64,000 bases of DNA from assembly GCF_900113905.1 (NCBI RefSeq), contig NZ_FORC01000004.1, positions 310,001 through 374,000 on the forward strand. The letters are read 5' to 3'. Numbering within the stretch: the first letter of the stretch is position 1; each line of letters starts with the position of its first letter. Shown in pieces: positions 19,251-27,792 of the stretch. This DNA comes from Phytopseudomonas argentinensis (lineage in GTDB: Bacteria; Pseudomonadota; Gammaproteobacteria; Pseudomonadales; Pseudomonadaceae). A program made the translations under genes and the position numbers. The notes below the pieces were generated by a model, which made no database searches, had not been told where the DNA came from, and was given only the letters and a program-made list of their open reading frames with translations.

Positions 19251-20426
19251 ATGAAAGTCGATGTGGTTATCGTTGGAGCCGGGCCGGCTGGGCTGTGCCT
19301 GGCGCGTTCGTTATCGGGCCAGGGCTTGAGTATCGGCATCATCGAACGGCAATCCCACGCCGAGCTTGCCGATCCGCCGCTGGACGGCCGCGAAATAGCG
19401 CTGACCCACGCCTCGCAACACATTCTCGAAACCCTTGGCCTCTGGCCGCGCGTGCGTGGCGACGAGATCGCTGTACTGCGCGATGCCCAGGTGCTCAACG
19501 GCCCATCGCCCTACGCACTGCGCATCGCCGCTGCCGCAGCCGGCAAGCAGCGCCTGGGCTGCCTGGTGCCCAACCAGGCGATTCGCCGTGCGGCTCATGC
19601 AGCCGTGCAGGAGTGTGCGGATATCGAACTGCTGGCCGAGTGCACGATAAATGAGCTGAGCTGCAGCGTCGAAGGTGTCGCGCTACGCCTGAGCGATGGC
19701 CGCCGACTGCAAGCGCGCCTGATCGTCGCCGCAGATAGCCGTTTCTCGGAAACACGGCGGCGTCTCGGTATCGGCGCGCGCATGGAGGATTTCGGCAAGA
19801 CCATGCTGGTTTGCCGCATGGCCCACGAGCGCAGCCATGAACAGGTCGCCTGGGAATGGTTCGGTTACGGCCAGACGCTCGCCCTGCTGCCCTTGAACGG
19901 CAATCTAGCCTCGGCGGTGCTGACGCTTGCGCCTACGCAAATGAATCGGGTGATGAGCCTCGATCCGCAGGCATTCGCCCGTGAGATGGAACGGCGTTTT
20001 GACGGGCGCCTGGGGTGCATGGAGCTGGTTGGCGAGCGTACCACCTATCCGCTGGTTGGCGTCTATGCCGAGCGCTTTTCGGGTATGCGCAGCGCGCTGG
20101 TCGGTGATGCTGCGGTGGGTATGCATCCGGTCACGGCCCACGGTTTCAACTTGGGTCTGCAAAGCCAGAAGCGCCTTGCCGATAACCTGCTCGACGCGCT
20201 GCGCCAAGGCCGAGACATTGGCGCGCCAGCGGTACTACAGCGCTACGCCCGCACCCAGCAACGTGCCAGCTGGCCGTTGTACCAGGCCACCAGCCTGCTG
20301 GTGCGTCTGTACACCGATGACCGTACGCCTACCCGCCTGCTACGCAATGCCGGGCTGCGCCTGGCGCAGAACCTGCCGCCCTTCAAGACGGCGCTGGCCC
20401 GTCATCTGACCCAGGTTTCGCGCTAG
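19251..20426 (+). CDS. UbiH/UbiF/UbiM-family FAD-dependent hydroxylase
   Basis: A 391-residue flavoprotein monooxygenase. The N-terminal GXGXXG motif is VIVGAGPAGLCLARSL (6-21), the DG-type region is PPLDGREIALTH, and the second FAD motif is ALVGDAAVGMHPVTAHGFNLGL near 282. The family hydroxylates the ubiquinone ring; the PPLDGREIALTH segment reminds me of UbiM-type 5-demethoxyubiquinol hydroxylases. A ribosome site (GCGAGGGG) precedes the ATG. The stop touches the inverted repeat that ends the cysW side. The precise ring position hydroxylated is unknown. Confidence 0.8.
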   Translation: MKVDVVIVGAGPAGLCLARSLSGQGLSIGIIERQSHAELADPPLDGREIALTHASQHILETLGLWPRVRGDEIAVLRDAQVLNGPSPYALRIAAAAAGKQRLGCLVPNQAIRRAAHAAVQECADIELLAECTINELSCSVEGVALRLSDGRRLQARLIVAADSRFSETRRRLGIGARMEDFGKTMLVCRMAHERSHEQVAWEWFGYGQTLALLPLNGNLASAVLTLAPTQMNRVMSLDPQAFAREMERRFDGRLGCMELVGERTTYPLVGVYAERFSGMRSALVGDAAVGMHPVTAHGFNLGLQSQKRLADNLLDALRQGRDIGAPAVLQRYARTQQRASWPLYQATSLLVRLYTDDRTPTRLLRNAGLRLAQNLPPFKTALARHLTQVSR

Positions 20427-20473
20427 GGTCTGTCTGAAAAGTCTCCGAGCGCAGGTACTTTTCGGACAGAGCC
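20427..20473. terminator. Long near-perfect inverted repeat between the ubiM-like gene and cysW
   Basis: Arms 20427-20442 and 20457-20473 pair over 16 positions with one mismatch and one bulge (GTCTGTCTGAAAAGT against ACTTTTCGGACAGA). It sits exactly between two convergent genes and may act as a bidirectional terminator, but there is no long T-run. Its form also resembles an insertion-sequence end or excision scar. Confidence 0.5.
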
Positions 20474-20476
20474 TAA

Positions 20477-21307
20477 TCAGCTGTCGGCGGCACGCTGCAT
20501 ATTCACCCGTTGCCGCCATTCCATATAGGTCTTCAGCAGCAAGGTGAGCAACGCCATGCAGGCCAGCAGCGCTGCCGCGGTGAAGGCGGCGACCGGCTTG
20601 TAGTCGTTGTTGAGCTGGTCGACCAGCAACGGCAGCGTCAGGGTCTGGTTGAGAATGGTGCCGGAGACCACCGACACCGCACCGAACTCGCCGACCGCTC
20701 GTGCATTGGTGACCACCACGCCATACAGCAGCGCCCACTTGATATTGGGCAGCGTGATGTGACGGAAGATCTGCCAGCCATTGGCGCCCAGGCACAGCGC
20801 CGAGGTTTCCTCGTCATTGCCCTGGGACTGCATCACCGGAATCAGGATGCGCGCCACATAAGGTGCAGTGACGAATACCGTGACCATGACGATGCCCGGC
20901 CAGGCGAACATCAGCTGCATGTCGTTATCGTAGAACCACTGGCCCAGCGCCGTTTCCAGCCCGTAGACGACCAGGTAGCAAAGGCCTGCAACCACTGGTG
21001 AAACGGCGTAGGGAATGTCCACCAGGGTGGTCAGCAACTTGCGGCCGCGGAAGTCGTAATGGGTCACGCACCAGGCCAGCAGAATGCCGAAGCACAGGTT
21101 CAACGGCACGGTCAGCGCGGCGACCAGCAAGGTCAGGCCAATGGCGTGCTGCATGTAGTCCTGGGACAGATTGTCGACCAGCATCGCCCAACCACCGCTC
21201 AGGGCCTTGCTGAAAATCAGCACCAGCGGCACCACCAGCATCAGCGCTACCGCGCCGAGGCCAAGGCCGATGAGCAACCATTGATGCCAGGATTGAGGCT
21301 TTTTCAT
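20477..21307 (-). CDS. cysW: Sulfate/thiosulfate ABC transporter permease CysW
   Basis: A 276-residue permease with six hydrophobic segments. The cytoplasmic EAA-like loop is in NDEETSALCLGANGWQIFRHITLPN. ATG 21307-21305 overlaps the cysT TGA. Upstream extension of the frame is a shadow of cysT. It pairs with CysT to carry sulfate delivered by Sbp. Normally cysA (ATPase) follows; here the gene ends beside an inverted repeat and a convergent gene, so the ATPase must come from elsewhere or is missing. Confidence 0.93.
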   Translation of the reverse strand: MKKPQSWHQWLLIGLGLGAVALMLVVPLVLIFSKALSGGWAMLVDNLSQDYMQHAIGLTLLVAALTVPLNLCFGILLAWCVTHYDFRGRKLLTTLVDIPYAVSPVVAGLCYLVVYGLETALGQWFYDNDMQLMFAWPGIVMVTVFVTAPYVARILIPVMQSQGNDEETSALCLGANGWQIFRHITLPNIKWALLYGVVVTNARAVGEFGAVSVVSGTILNQTLTLPLLVDQLNNDYKPVAAFTAAALLACMALLTLLLKTYMEWRQRVNMQRAADS

Positions 21308-22152
21308 CGACCTTGCCTCTGCCATTTGAACAGTCGGCCCTGCACCACCTGCAGGCTGAACAGCAGGAACAGCGACGCCAATAGAATCACCGAGGCGATC
21401 GCCGCCGCTGCCGGGTAGTTGAATTCCTGCAGGCGCACGAAAATCATCAGCGACGACACTTCGGTTTTGTAGGGAATGTTGCCGGCGATCATGATCACCG
21501 CGCCAAACTCGCCGAGGCTGCGCACGAAGGCTTGCGACGCACCGGTGATCAGCGCCGGCGCCAGGCTCGGCAGCACCACGTAGGCAAAGCTCTGCCATTT
21601 CTTGGCGCCCAGGGTGCGTGCCGCCTCTTCGTATTCGCTGCCCAGGCTCTGCAGCACCGGCTGCACGGTGCGCACCACGAATGGCAGGCTGGTGAACACC
21701 ATGGCGATCAGCAGGCCCGGGTAGGCATAGGCGATCTTGATGCCGGCGGCATCGAAATACTGGCCAAGCCAGCCGCTCGGTACCAGCAGTGTGGCCAGGG
21801 TCAGGCCAGCGACCGAGGTTGGCAGCGCGAACGGCAGATCCACCAGGGCATCGACCAGGCGGCGGCCCGGAAAGTCGTAACGGGTGATGATCCAGGCGAT
21901 CAGCAGGCCGATCAGCAGCACGATCACCGTCGAATAGAAGGCGCCGCTGATGGTCACCTTGTAGCTCTGCACAACGCGCGGATCGCTGATCGCTTGCCAG
22001 TACTGCGCCCAGCTCATGTCGCTGACGTACAGCAACAGGGCCGATAGCGGAAACAGAATGACCAGCGACAGGTAGAAGACGCTGAAACCGAAGCTCAGGC
22101 CAAAACCCGGCAGCAGCGGATTCTGCAGAAAGAAAACGGGGGTCTTGCTCAC
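21304..22152 (-). CDS. cysT: Sulfate/thiosulfate ABC transporter permease CysT (CysU)
   Basis: A 282-residue permease. I choose the GTG at 22152-22150, because AAGGA stands eight bases upstream and the protein then starts VSKTPVFFLQNPLLPGFG, typical of CysT; the frame itself opens at 22230. The EAA-type loop is EYEEAARTLGAKKWQSF. It is translationally coupled to cysW by ATGA and follows sbp after a stem-loop. Confidence 0.92.
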   Translation of the reverse strand: MSKTPVFFLQNPLLPGFGLSFGFSVFYLSLVILFPLSALLLYVSDMSWAQYWQAISDPRVVQSYKVTISGAFYSTVIVLLIGLLIAWIITRYDFPGRRLVDALVDLPFALPTSVAGLTLATLLVPSGWLGQYFDAAGIKIAYAYPGLLIAMVFTSLPFVVRTVQPVLQSLGSEYEEAARTLGAKKWQSFAYVVLPSLAPALITGASQAFVRSLGEFGAVIMIAGNIPYKTEVSSLMIFVRLQEFNYPAAAAIASVILLASLFLLFSLQVVQGRLFKWQRQGR

Positions 22153-22170
22153 TCGGAAATCCTTGAATGC

Positions 22171-22197
22171 ACAAACCGCCGGAAATCGGCGGTTTGT
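22171..22197 (-). promoter_or_regulatory. Intercistronic stem-loop between sbp and cysT
   Basis: Perfect 10-bp stem ACAAACCGCC (22171-22180) / GGCGGTTTGT (22188-22197) with a 7-nt loop and no T-tract, just upstream of the cysT ribosome site. Such hairpins often stabilise the upstream message so that the binding protein is made in excess over the permeases; that role is inferred. Confidence 0.6.
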
Positions 22198-22288
22198 GAA
22201 ATACAGCTGATGCGGCTCAGCGCCCGGCAATCATCATGATCGCTCGAGCCGCAGGGCCGACGCGCAGCAGATCGTTGCGAGAGCCGAG

Positions 22289-23302
22289 TTAGCGGCCTTC
22301 GGCCAAAAGCTGGTCAAGAATACCATTGCCATCGAAGTGCTTGGCAGTGATCTCGTCCCAGGTGCCGAGCACATCGGTCGGGTTGAGCAGGCGCAGCTCC
22401 TGGAACTGGCCAGCGGTCTCGGCAGCCACTTCCTTGTCCTGCACGCGGTAGTGGTAGGTGGTCAGCAGCTTCTGGATGTCCTTGCTGTACTGGAAGTCCA
22501 GGTAGGCCTTGGCTACGTCACGGGTACCCTTCTCGTCCACCACCTTGTCGACGATGGCGACCGGGAATTCGGCCAGCACGCTCACCGGCGGCACTATCAC
22601 CTCGAACTCGCCGGACTTGAATTCCTCGCCCTTGGCGATGTTCACCACTTCCGATTCGAAGCTCAGCAGCACGTCGCCCTGCCCGTTCTGGGCGAAGGCC
22701 ACGGTGGCGCCACGGCCGCCGGTGGGGAAGTTCTCGACGTTACGCAGTACCTTGCCGACGAACTCCTTGATCTTGGCTTCATCACCCTTGAATGCCTCGT
22801 TGGCATACAGCCAGGCGCCCAGGTAACTGTAACGGGCATTGCCGGAGGTTTTCGGGTTGGGGAACACCAGTTTCACGTCGGAACGGGCCAGGTCGTCCCA
22901 GTTCTTGATGCCCTTGGGGTTGCCCTTGCGCACCAGGAATGCGGTGGTGCTGTAGTACGGCGAGCTGTGGTTGGGGAACTGCTCGGCCCAATTCTTGCGC
23001 ACCAGGCCACGCTTGGCGAGGATGTCCACGTCGGTGACCTGGTTGAAGGTCACGGTGTCGACCTTCTTGCCCTGAATGATGTCCTGAGCCTGGCGCGAGG
23101 TGCCGGCGAACGACTGGTCGATCTTCAGATCCTTGCCGGTCTCGGCTTTCCAGTGGGCCTGGAACTTGGGGTTGATCTCGGCGAACAGCTCGCGGGCGAC
23201 ATCGTAGGAGGCGTTGAGAATCGGCTTGTCCGCCGCCGATACGACAGCGCTGCCAAGCAGCGACGTGGTGACGGCAGTCGCCAGCAGGATTTTCTTCAGC
23301 AT
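22289..23302 (-). CDS. sbp: Periplasmic sulfate-binding protein Sbp
   Basis: A 337-residue solute-binding protein with signal peptide KKILLATAVTTSLLGSAVVSA and mature start ADKPILNASYDVAREL, which matches the Sbp/CysP family (LLNVSYDPTREL type). Characteristic segments are QSHGGSGKQ-like QSFAGTSRQAQDII, TFNQVTDVD and FPNPKTSGNARY. ATG 23302 is preferred over the longer frame. It is first in the sbp-cysT-cysW unit, so it captures sulfate for the permeases. Confidence 0.94.
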   Translation of the reverse strand: MLKKILLATAVTTSLLGSAVVSAADKPILNASYDVARELFAEINPKFQAHWKAETGKDLKIDQSFAGTSRQAQDIIQGKKVDTVTFNQVTDVDILAKRGLVRKNWAEQFPNHSSPYYSTTAFLVRKGNPKGIKNWDDLARSDVKLVFPNPKTSGNARYSYLGAWLYANEAFKGDEAKIKEFVGKVLRNVENFPTGGRGATVAFAQNGQGDVLLSFESEVVNIAKGEEFKSGEFEVIVPPVSVLAEFPVAIVDKVVDEKGTRDVAKAYLDFQYSKDIQKLLTTYHYRVQDKEVAAETAGQFQELRLLNPTDVLGTWDEITAKHFDGNGILDQLLAEGR

Positions 23303-23720
23303 GATCCAGGGTTTCCTTACGAGAGCGCAGATAAGGGCGGCAGTCTGCCTGATGGCCTTATGCCTTAAAAGAACCCTTTTATCATAACCATATTCCACAA
23401 CGCACTAGGGGGCTGTTGAGGTTACATGCACGGCTACGCCGTAGCCCATTTTGCGGCGAGGCAAGGACCGCCTTAATCACGGCAGAACGACGCCGGGCGC
23501 CGCAGGTCTGAATCCGCAGAGCCTGTTCAAAGTCTCGCGAGCTAGAGCAATGCAAGGCGAAAACAGGCGAGGACGCGGAGTTTACGAGCTGTAAATGAGC
23601 AGTCCGACTGGGCTGGCAATCCAGCCTGTTTTTAACGCCGCAGTGCCGACGCGCAGCAGACTTTGAACAGGTTCTCAGACAAACGGGCCTCCGCCGTTCC
23701 CCCCCATGAAGGTAACTGGT
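23303..23720. other. Gene-free region upstream of sbp and the FNT gene
   Basis: A 418-bp stretch without a credible gene. The AT-rich part 23365-23400 probably holds the sbp promoter. The rest contains a short GC-rich hairpin (GGCTACGCCGTAGCC, about 23432-23446) and the repeat element at 23519-23676. Confidence 0.6.
23519..23676. repeat. MITE-like element with terminal inverted repeats
   Basis: About 158 bp bounded by a perfect 14-bp inverted repeat, CCTGTTCAAAGTCT at 23522-23535 and its complement at 23658-23671. The interior repeats short CCTGTTTT/AAAACAGG segments. No open frame is inside. The architecture suggests a non-autonomous mobile or structural repeat such as occurs in many copies in Pseudomonas genomes; copy number cannot be seen here. 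Confidence 0.55.
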
Positions 23721-24617
23721 ATGCAAGAACAAGCAGACGGCAAGACCCCCGGCCTGTCAGCCGAAGAAGAGCGCGAGATCGACGAGAAGCTGCCGCCGCG
23801 GGCGGCGGTGTTGCATGAAACCATCAGGATCCAGGGCGACCATGAGCTGGAACGCAGCATCGCAGCATTATGGTGGTCGGCGCTGGCCGCCGGGCTGACC
23901 ATGGGCCTGTCGCTGATGGCCATGGGTTTGTTCCGCTCTCGGTTGGGCCCCAGCGATGAAAGTCATGTGATCGCCAGCCTCGGTTATTCGGCAGGCTTTC
24001 TGGCGGTGATCCTCGCCCGTCAGCAACTGTTTACGGAAAACACCCTGACCGCCGTGCTGCCGGTGATGACCAAGCTGACCCTGAACAATGTCGGGCGACT
24101 ATTGCGTCTTTGGGGCGTGGTGCTATGCGGAAACCTGGCCGGCACCCTGCTGGTGGCTTGGGTGATGCTGCGCCTGCCGATTTTCGATACCCAGACCGAC
24201 GTCGCGTTTCTGGAAATCGGCCGCAAGGTGATGGAAAACGACATGTCCAAGATGCTTGCCAAAGGCATCATCTCGGGCTGGATGATCGCCACCATGGTGT
24301 GGATGATCGCCTCGATGGAAAGCGCCAAGATCGCGATTATCGTGCTGATCACTTACCTGATGGCACTGGGTGACTTCACCCATATCGTGGTCGGCTCGGT
24401 AGAGGTGTCTTATTTGGTATATGCCGGTGAAGTGAGCTGGGGCGATTTCTGGCTGGTGTTTGCGGGGCCCACCCTGGCCGGCAATATCATCGGCGGCAGC
24501 TTTATCTTTGCCCTGCTCAGCCATGCCCAGATCCGCAGCGAGCGTGACGTGATTGCCAAGCGCGAGCGCGACAAGCACAAGTTGCTGGAGGAGTTGCGCC
24601 GCAATCGCAAGGACTGA
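23721..24617 (+). CDS. Formate/nitrite transporter (FNT) family channel, YfdC-like
   Basis: A 298-residue membrane protein with six hydrophobic spans and an acidic N-terminal tail of about 50 residues. The motif FTENTLTAVLPV near residue 107 and LMALGDFTHIVVGSVE near 215 are typical of the YfdC branch of the FNT channels. ATG 23721 is favoured over 23706, because GAAGG lies 8-9 bases before it. The transported anion is unknown; a location inside a sulfur-acquisition block is suggestive only. Confidence 0.85.
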   Translation: MQEQADGKTPGLSAEEEREIDEKLPPRAAVLHETIRIQGDHELERSIAALWWSALAAGLTMGLSLMAMGLFRSRLGPSDESHVIASLGYSAGFLAVILARQQLFTENTLTAVLPVMTKLTLNNVGRLLRLWGVVLCGNLAGTLLVAWVMLRLPIFDTQTDVAFLEIGRKVMENDMSKMLAKGIISGWMIATMVWMIASMESAKIAIIVLITYLMALGDFTHIVVGSVEVSYLVYAGEVSWGDFWLVFAGPTLAGNIIGGSFIFALLSHAQIRSERDVIAKRERDKHKLLEELRRNRKD

Positions 24618-24695
24618 CTGTACAAGATCGCCAAAGGCCTCAGGGCCTCGGTGGCCGCCTTTCTCGAAGTCGAGCCTGCGAAGGCGTCACACTGA
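24618..24695 (+). pseudogene. Remnant of an XRE-type HTH protein C-terminus
   Basis: In phase from 24618 the DNA reads LYKIAKGLRASVAAFLE and stops at TGA 24693-24695. This resembles the recognition-helix end of XRE/lambda-repressor HTH domains ('TLYKIAKGLGVSVAAFLE' type). No start or first half is present, because it abuts the FNT stop codon. The following 150 bp (24696-24845) holds no intact gene. Short match, so tentative. Confidence 0.35.
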
Positions 24696-24845
24696 TGCCG
24701 GCGCGCACCAGCAACGCCTGGTCAACGCCAGTGGCGCGTTCGTCAGCAGTGCGCTGTTCCCATTCGATATTACGCGTCAATCGAGTCGCTACGGTGCCAG
24801 AAGTCAAGCGCCCAGTAGCCAGGGCGCTATCCAGTTCAACGCTGG

Positions 24846-25862
24846 TCAGCTACCCGGATTGGCGTAGGCTTCTTCGAAGAAGTAATCCTTCCAGGACGCT
24901 GCCTTGTTCTTCAGCACGCCCAGCTCATGCAGCTTCTCGGCGTAGATGAAGGTGCGCTGTGGCGACACGGTGAAGTCGTTCTCCGGGTCCTCGATGATTT
25001 TCTTCACGAACTCCAGCGGCAACTTGGAGTTCTCCACGCGAATGTAGGTCTCGGCCGCAGCGGCCTTGTCGGCCTTGATGATCTGCGAGGCCTCGACCAG
25101 CGCATCGTAGAAGGCCTTGTAGGTCTTGGGGTTGGCATCGTGGAATTTCTCGGTGGCGTAGAGCACGTTGAAAGTGGCCTGGCCGCCGAGGATGTCGTAG
25201 CTGCTGATCAGCTTGTGCACCTTGGGATTTTCCAGCGCCTGGTACTGGAACGGCGGGCTGGAGAAATGCGCGGTGATTTCCGAGCCGCCCTTGGTCAGTG
25301 CCGCGGTGGCATCCGGGTGCGGCAGGCTGACGGAAATCTTGTCGAAACGCTGGAAGTCGGTATTGCCGTAAAGCTTGGCGGTCTCGATTTGCAAAGTACG
25401 CGACTGGAAGCCGACACCGGCGGCCGGCACCGCGATACGGTCCTTCTCGCCGAGATCATCGAGGGTCTTCACCTCTTCACGGTTGCTCAGCAGGTAGTTG
25501 GGCAGCGAACCCAACGAGGCGACCGCCTTGACGTTCTGCCGGCCGTGGGTGCGATCCCACACGGTAAGCATCGGCGGCACGCCGGCCGAAACCATGTCGA
25601 TGGCACCGGCCAGCAGCGCTTCGTTCATCGCGGTGGCGCCGGAGATGGTCCGCCACTCGACGTCGATCTTGTCCAGGCCCTGAGCCTTGGCGTGCTTCTC
25701 GATCAGCTGCTGCTCCTTGACCACGTGCAGCACCAGGTAACCGATGCCGAATTGCTGGGCGATGCTGATCTTGCCTTCCGCGTGAACGGCCAGCGGAGTT
25801 GCCAGGGCGCCTAGCAAGCCCAGAGCGGTAGCCAGGCGGCCAAGTTTGTAAGTGTTGGTCAT
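24846..25862 (-). CDS. ABC transporter substrate-binding protein (sulfonate/taurine/nitrate type), paralogue 2
   Basis: A 338-residue periplasmic protein with signal peptide ending AVHAEG. Family segments are ISIAQQFGIGYLVLHVV, EALLAGAIDMVSAGVPPML and PHPDATAALTKGGSEITAHF. Two ATGs are adjacent (25865, 25862); the second has better spacing to GAGAAGAG. It is clearly paralogous to the protein at 27793-28836 (shared LTVWDRT-GRQNVK-VASLG). It is last in the unit, separated from the permease by a hairpin repeat. The ligand, likely an organosulfur compound, is not known. Confidence 0.88.
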   Translation of the reverse strand: MTNTYKLGRLATALGLLGALATPLAVHAEGKISIAQQFGIGYLVLHVVKEQQLIEKHAKAQGLDKIDVEWRTISGATAMNEALLAGAIDMVSAGVPPMLTVWDRTHGRQNVKAVASLGSLPNYLLSNREEVKTLDDLGEKDRIAVPAAGVGFQSRTLQIETAKLYGNTDFQRFDKISVSLPHPDATAALTKGGSEITAHFSSPPFQYQALENPKVHKLISSYDILGGQATFNVLYATEKFHDANPKTYKAFYDALVEASQIIKADKAAAAETYIRVENSKLPLEFVKKIIEDPENDFTVSPQRTFIYAEKLHELGVLKNKAASWKDYFFEEAYANPGS

Positions 25863-25927
25863 CATCTCTTCTCGTTATGTGCGCCCGGCAAAAATGTTGC
25901 CGAGCAGCATGCTGTTTTACGTAGCAT

Positions 25928-26002
25928 GTAGGGTGGGCTTCGGCCCACCAACAGTGCTTCCAACTGGTGGGCTAAAGCGGATCGCCGCCCGGCCCACCCT
26001 AC
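25928..26002. repeat. Pseudomonas-type hairpin repeat between permease and second binding protein
   Basis: Outer arms GTAGGGTGGGC (25928-25938) and GCCCACCCTAC (25992-26002) are perfect complements, with an inner hairpin GTGGGCTTCGGCCCAC at 25933-25948. REP-like palindromic DNA within an operon; it could attenuate read-through into the second binding-protein gene. Confidence 0.65.
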
Positions 26003-26044
26003 GACTCGTGTTGTACAGGTAGATCGGTGACGTGCCCCTGCGTA

Positions 26045-26911
26045 TCAGCGCTGCATCCCCCAGCGCTTGACGGTGACGCGCTCCAGGGTGGCGAACACCA
26101 GGTTCTCCACCAGCAGGCCGATCAGGATCACCGCCACCAGCCCGGCGAAGACCTTGTCGGTGTACAGCTCGTTGCGGTTCTGGAAGATGTACCAACCCAG
26201 GCCGCCCTTGCCGCTGGAGGCGCCGAACACCAGTTCGGCGGCGATCAGCGTGCGCCAGGCGAAGGCCCAGCCAATCTTCAGCCCCGAGAGGATCGACGGC
26301 AGCGCCGCTGGAATCAGGATGAACAGCACGAAGCGCAGGCCTTTGAGGCCATAGTTGCGCCCGGCCATGCGCTGGGTCTCGGACACGCCGAGAAAGCCGG
26401 CGTAGGTGTTGAGCGCCAGGGCCCAGAGCACCGAGTGCACCAGCACGAAGATCAGACTGTTCTCGCCCAGGCCGAACCACAGCAGCGACAGCGGCAACAG
26501 TGCGATGGCCGGCAGCGGGTTGAACATCGAGGTCAGGGTCGACAGCAGGTCGCGGCCGAGCTGGGTCGAGACCGCCAGGCTGGTCAGCAGAAAGGCCAGG
26601 ACGATGCCGATCAGGTAACCCTTGACCAGCACCGACAGCGAGATCGCCACCTTTTCCAGCAGCTCGCCGCTGCCGATGCCTTCGATGAAGGCCTTGGCCG
26701 TCTGCAGGAAGCTGGGCAGCAGCAGGTCGTTGGCCTGGTAGCGAGCCGCCGCCTCCCAGACCAGCGCCAGGGCCAGCAGAATCAGCGATTTGCGCAGCCA
26801 GCCCTGTTGCCACAGGCGCTGGCCGAGGGACAGCTCGCGCTCCAGCTTGAGGCCGGGCAACGGTTGCAGGGGGATTTCGTATTCCTCACGCCGTGCGGGG
26901 GAAAGATTCAT
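26045..26911 (-). CDS. ABC transporter permease (SsuC/TauC family)
   Basis: A 288-residue permease. A 40-residue cytoplasmic N-terminal extension precedes six membrane spans. The family loop is AGRNYGLKGLRFVLFILIPAALP, followed by GWAFAWRTLIAAELVFG. ATG 26911 is taken, 13 bp after the ATPase stop. It carries the substrate of one or both flanking binding proteins together with the ATPase at 26925-27788. Confidence 0.92.
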   Translation of the reverse strand: MNLSPARREEYEIPLQPLPGLKLERELSLGQRLWQQGWLRKSLILLALALVWEAAARYQANDLLLPSFLQTAKAFIEGIGSGELLEKVAISLSVLVKGYLIGIVLAFLLTSLAVSTQLGRDLLSTLTSMFNPLPAIALLPLSLLWFGLGENSLIFVLVHSVLWALALNTYAGFLGVSETQRMAGRNYGLKGLRFVLFILIPAALPSILSGLKIGWAFAWRTLIAAELVFGASSGKGGLGWYIFQNRNELYTDKVFAGLVAVILIGLLVENLVFATLERVTVKRWGMQR

Positions 26912-26924
26912 GGTTGAACGCTCC

Positions 26925-27788
26925 TCAGTAGGCGATGCGGATATCGTGGAAACCCAGCTCGGCGCCTTGGCCGCTGTCGACCTCCTCGTCGAACAACAGG
27001 CGATGGATGCGTTGCGCGGTCTGCTGGAAGCCCACACCGCCGAGGCTGTGCAGGTCGAACTGATGGCTGTTGATCTCCGCCCGGACTCGGCCAGGGTGGG
27101 GCGACAGCAGCAGAATGCGGTTACCGACGATCAGCGCCTCTTCGATGGAATGGGTGACGAACAACAGGGTGAAGCGCACCTCCTCCCACAGCTGCAGCAA
27201 CTCCTCCTGCATCTTGCGGCGGGTCAGTGCATCGAGGGCGGCGAAGGGTTCGTCCATCAGCAGGATCTTCGGCTGCATGGCCAGTGCCCGAGCGATGGCT
27301 ACACGGGCCTTCATGCCGCCGGACAGGGTATGCGGATAGGCATCGGCGAAGCCGGCCAGGCCGACCTTCTCCAGATAATGCAGGGCGCGCTCCTCGGCAT
27401 CTTCGCGGCCCAGGGTGCGCGAGGCCAGCAACGGGAACATCACGTTCTGCTTCACCGTCTTCCACGGTGGCAGTTGATCGAACTCCTGGAACACCACGAT
27501 GCGATCCGGGCCCGGTTCGCGCACTTGGGCGCCGTCCAGGCGGATGCTGCCGGCGACCGGCTCGATAAAACCGGCGACCGCCTTGAGCAGCGTGGACTTG
27601 CCACAGCCGGAGGGGCCGAGCAGTACGAAACGATCGGCACGATCCACCTCGAAGCTGACTTCGTGGGTGGCGCGCACGACGCGCTGCGGGGTGCGGTACT
27701 CGAGGCTGACCTTCTGCACCTGCAGAACGGTGTCGAAGGCGGCTGGATTCAGCGTGCTGGCCGTGTGGCCTTGCAGAAGGGCATTCAT
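26925..27788 (-). CDS. ABC transporter ATP-binding protein (SsuB/TauB family)
   Basis: A 287-residue ATPase with Walker A GPSGCGKST near residue 58, Q-loop FQEFDQLPPW, signature LSGGMKARVAIARAL and Walker B ILLMDEPFAALDA. These forms are typical of taurine, alkanesulfonate and nitrate importers. ATG 27788 lies 4 bp after the upstream binding-protein stop. It energises the permease encoded next. Confidence 0.93.
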   Translation of the reverse strand: MNALLQGHTASTLNPAAFDTVLQVQKVSLEYRTPQRVVRATHEVSFEVDRADRFVLLGPSGCGKSTLLKAVAGFIEPVAGSIRLDGAQVREPGPDRIVVFQEFDQLPPWKTVKQNVMFPLLASRTLGREDAEERALHYLEKVGLAGFADAYPHTLSGGMKARVAIARALAMQPKILLMDEPFAALDALTRRKMQEELLQLWEEVRFTLLFVTHSIEEALIVGNRILLLSPHPGRVRAEINSHQFDLHSLGGVGFQQTAQRIHRLLFDEEVDSGQGAELGFHDIRIAY

Positions 27789-27792
27789 GGTT

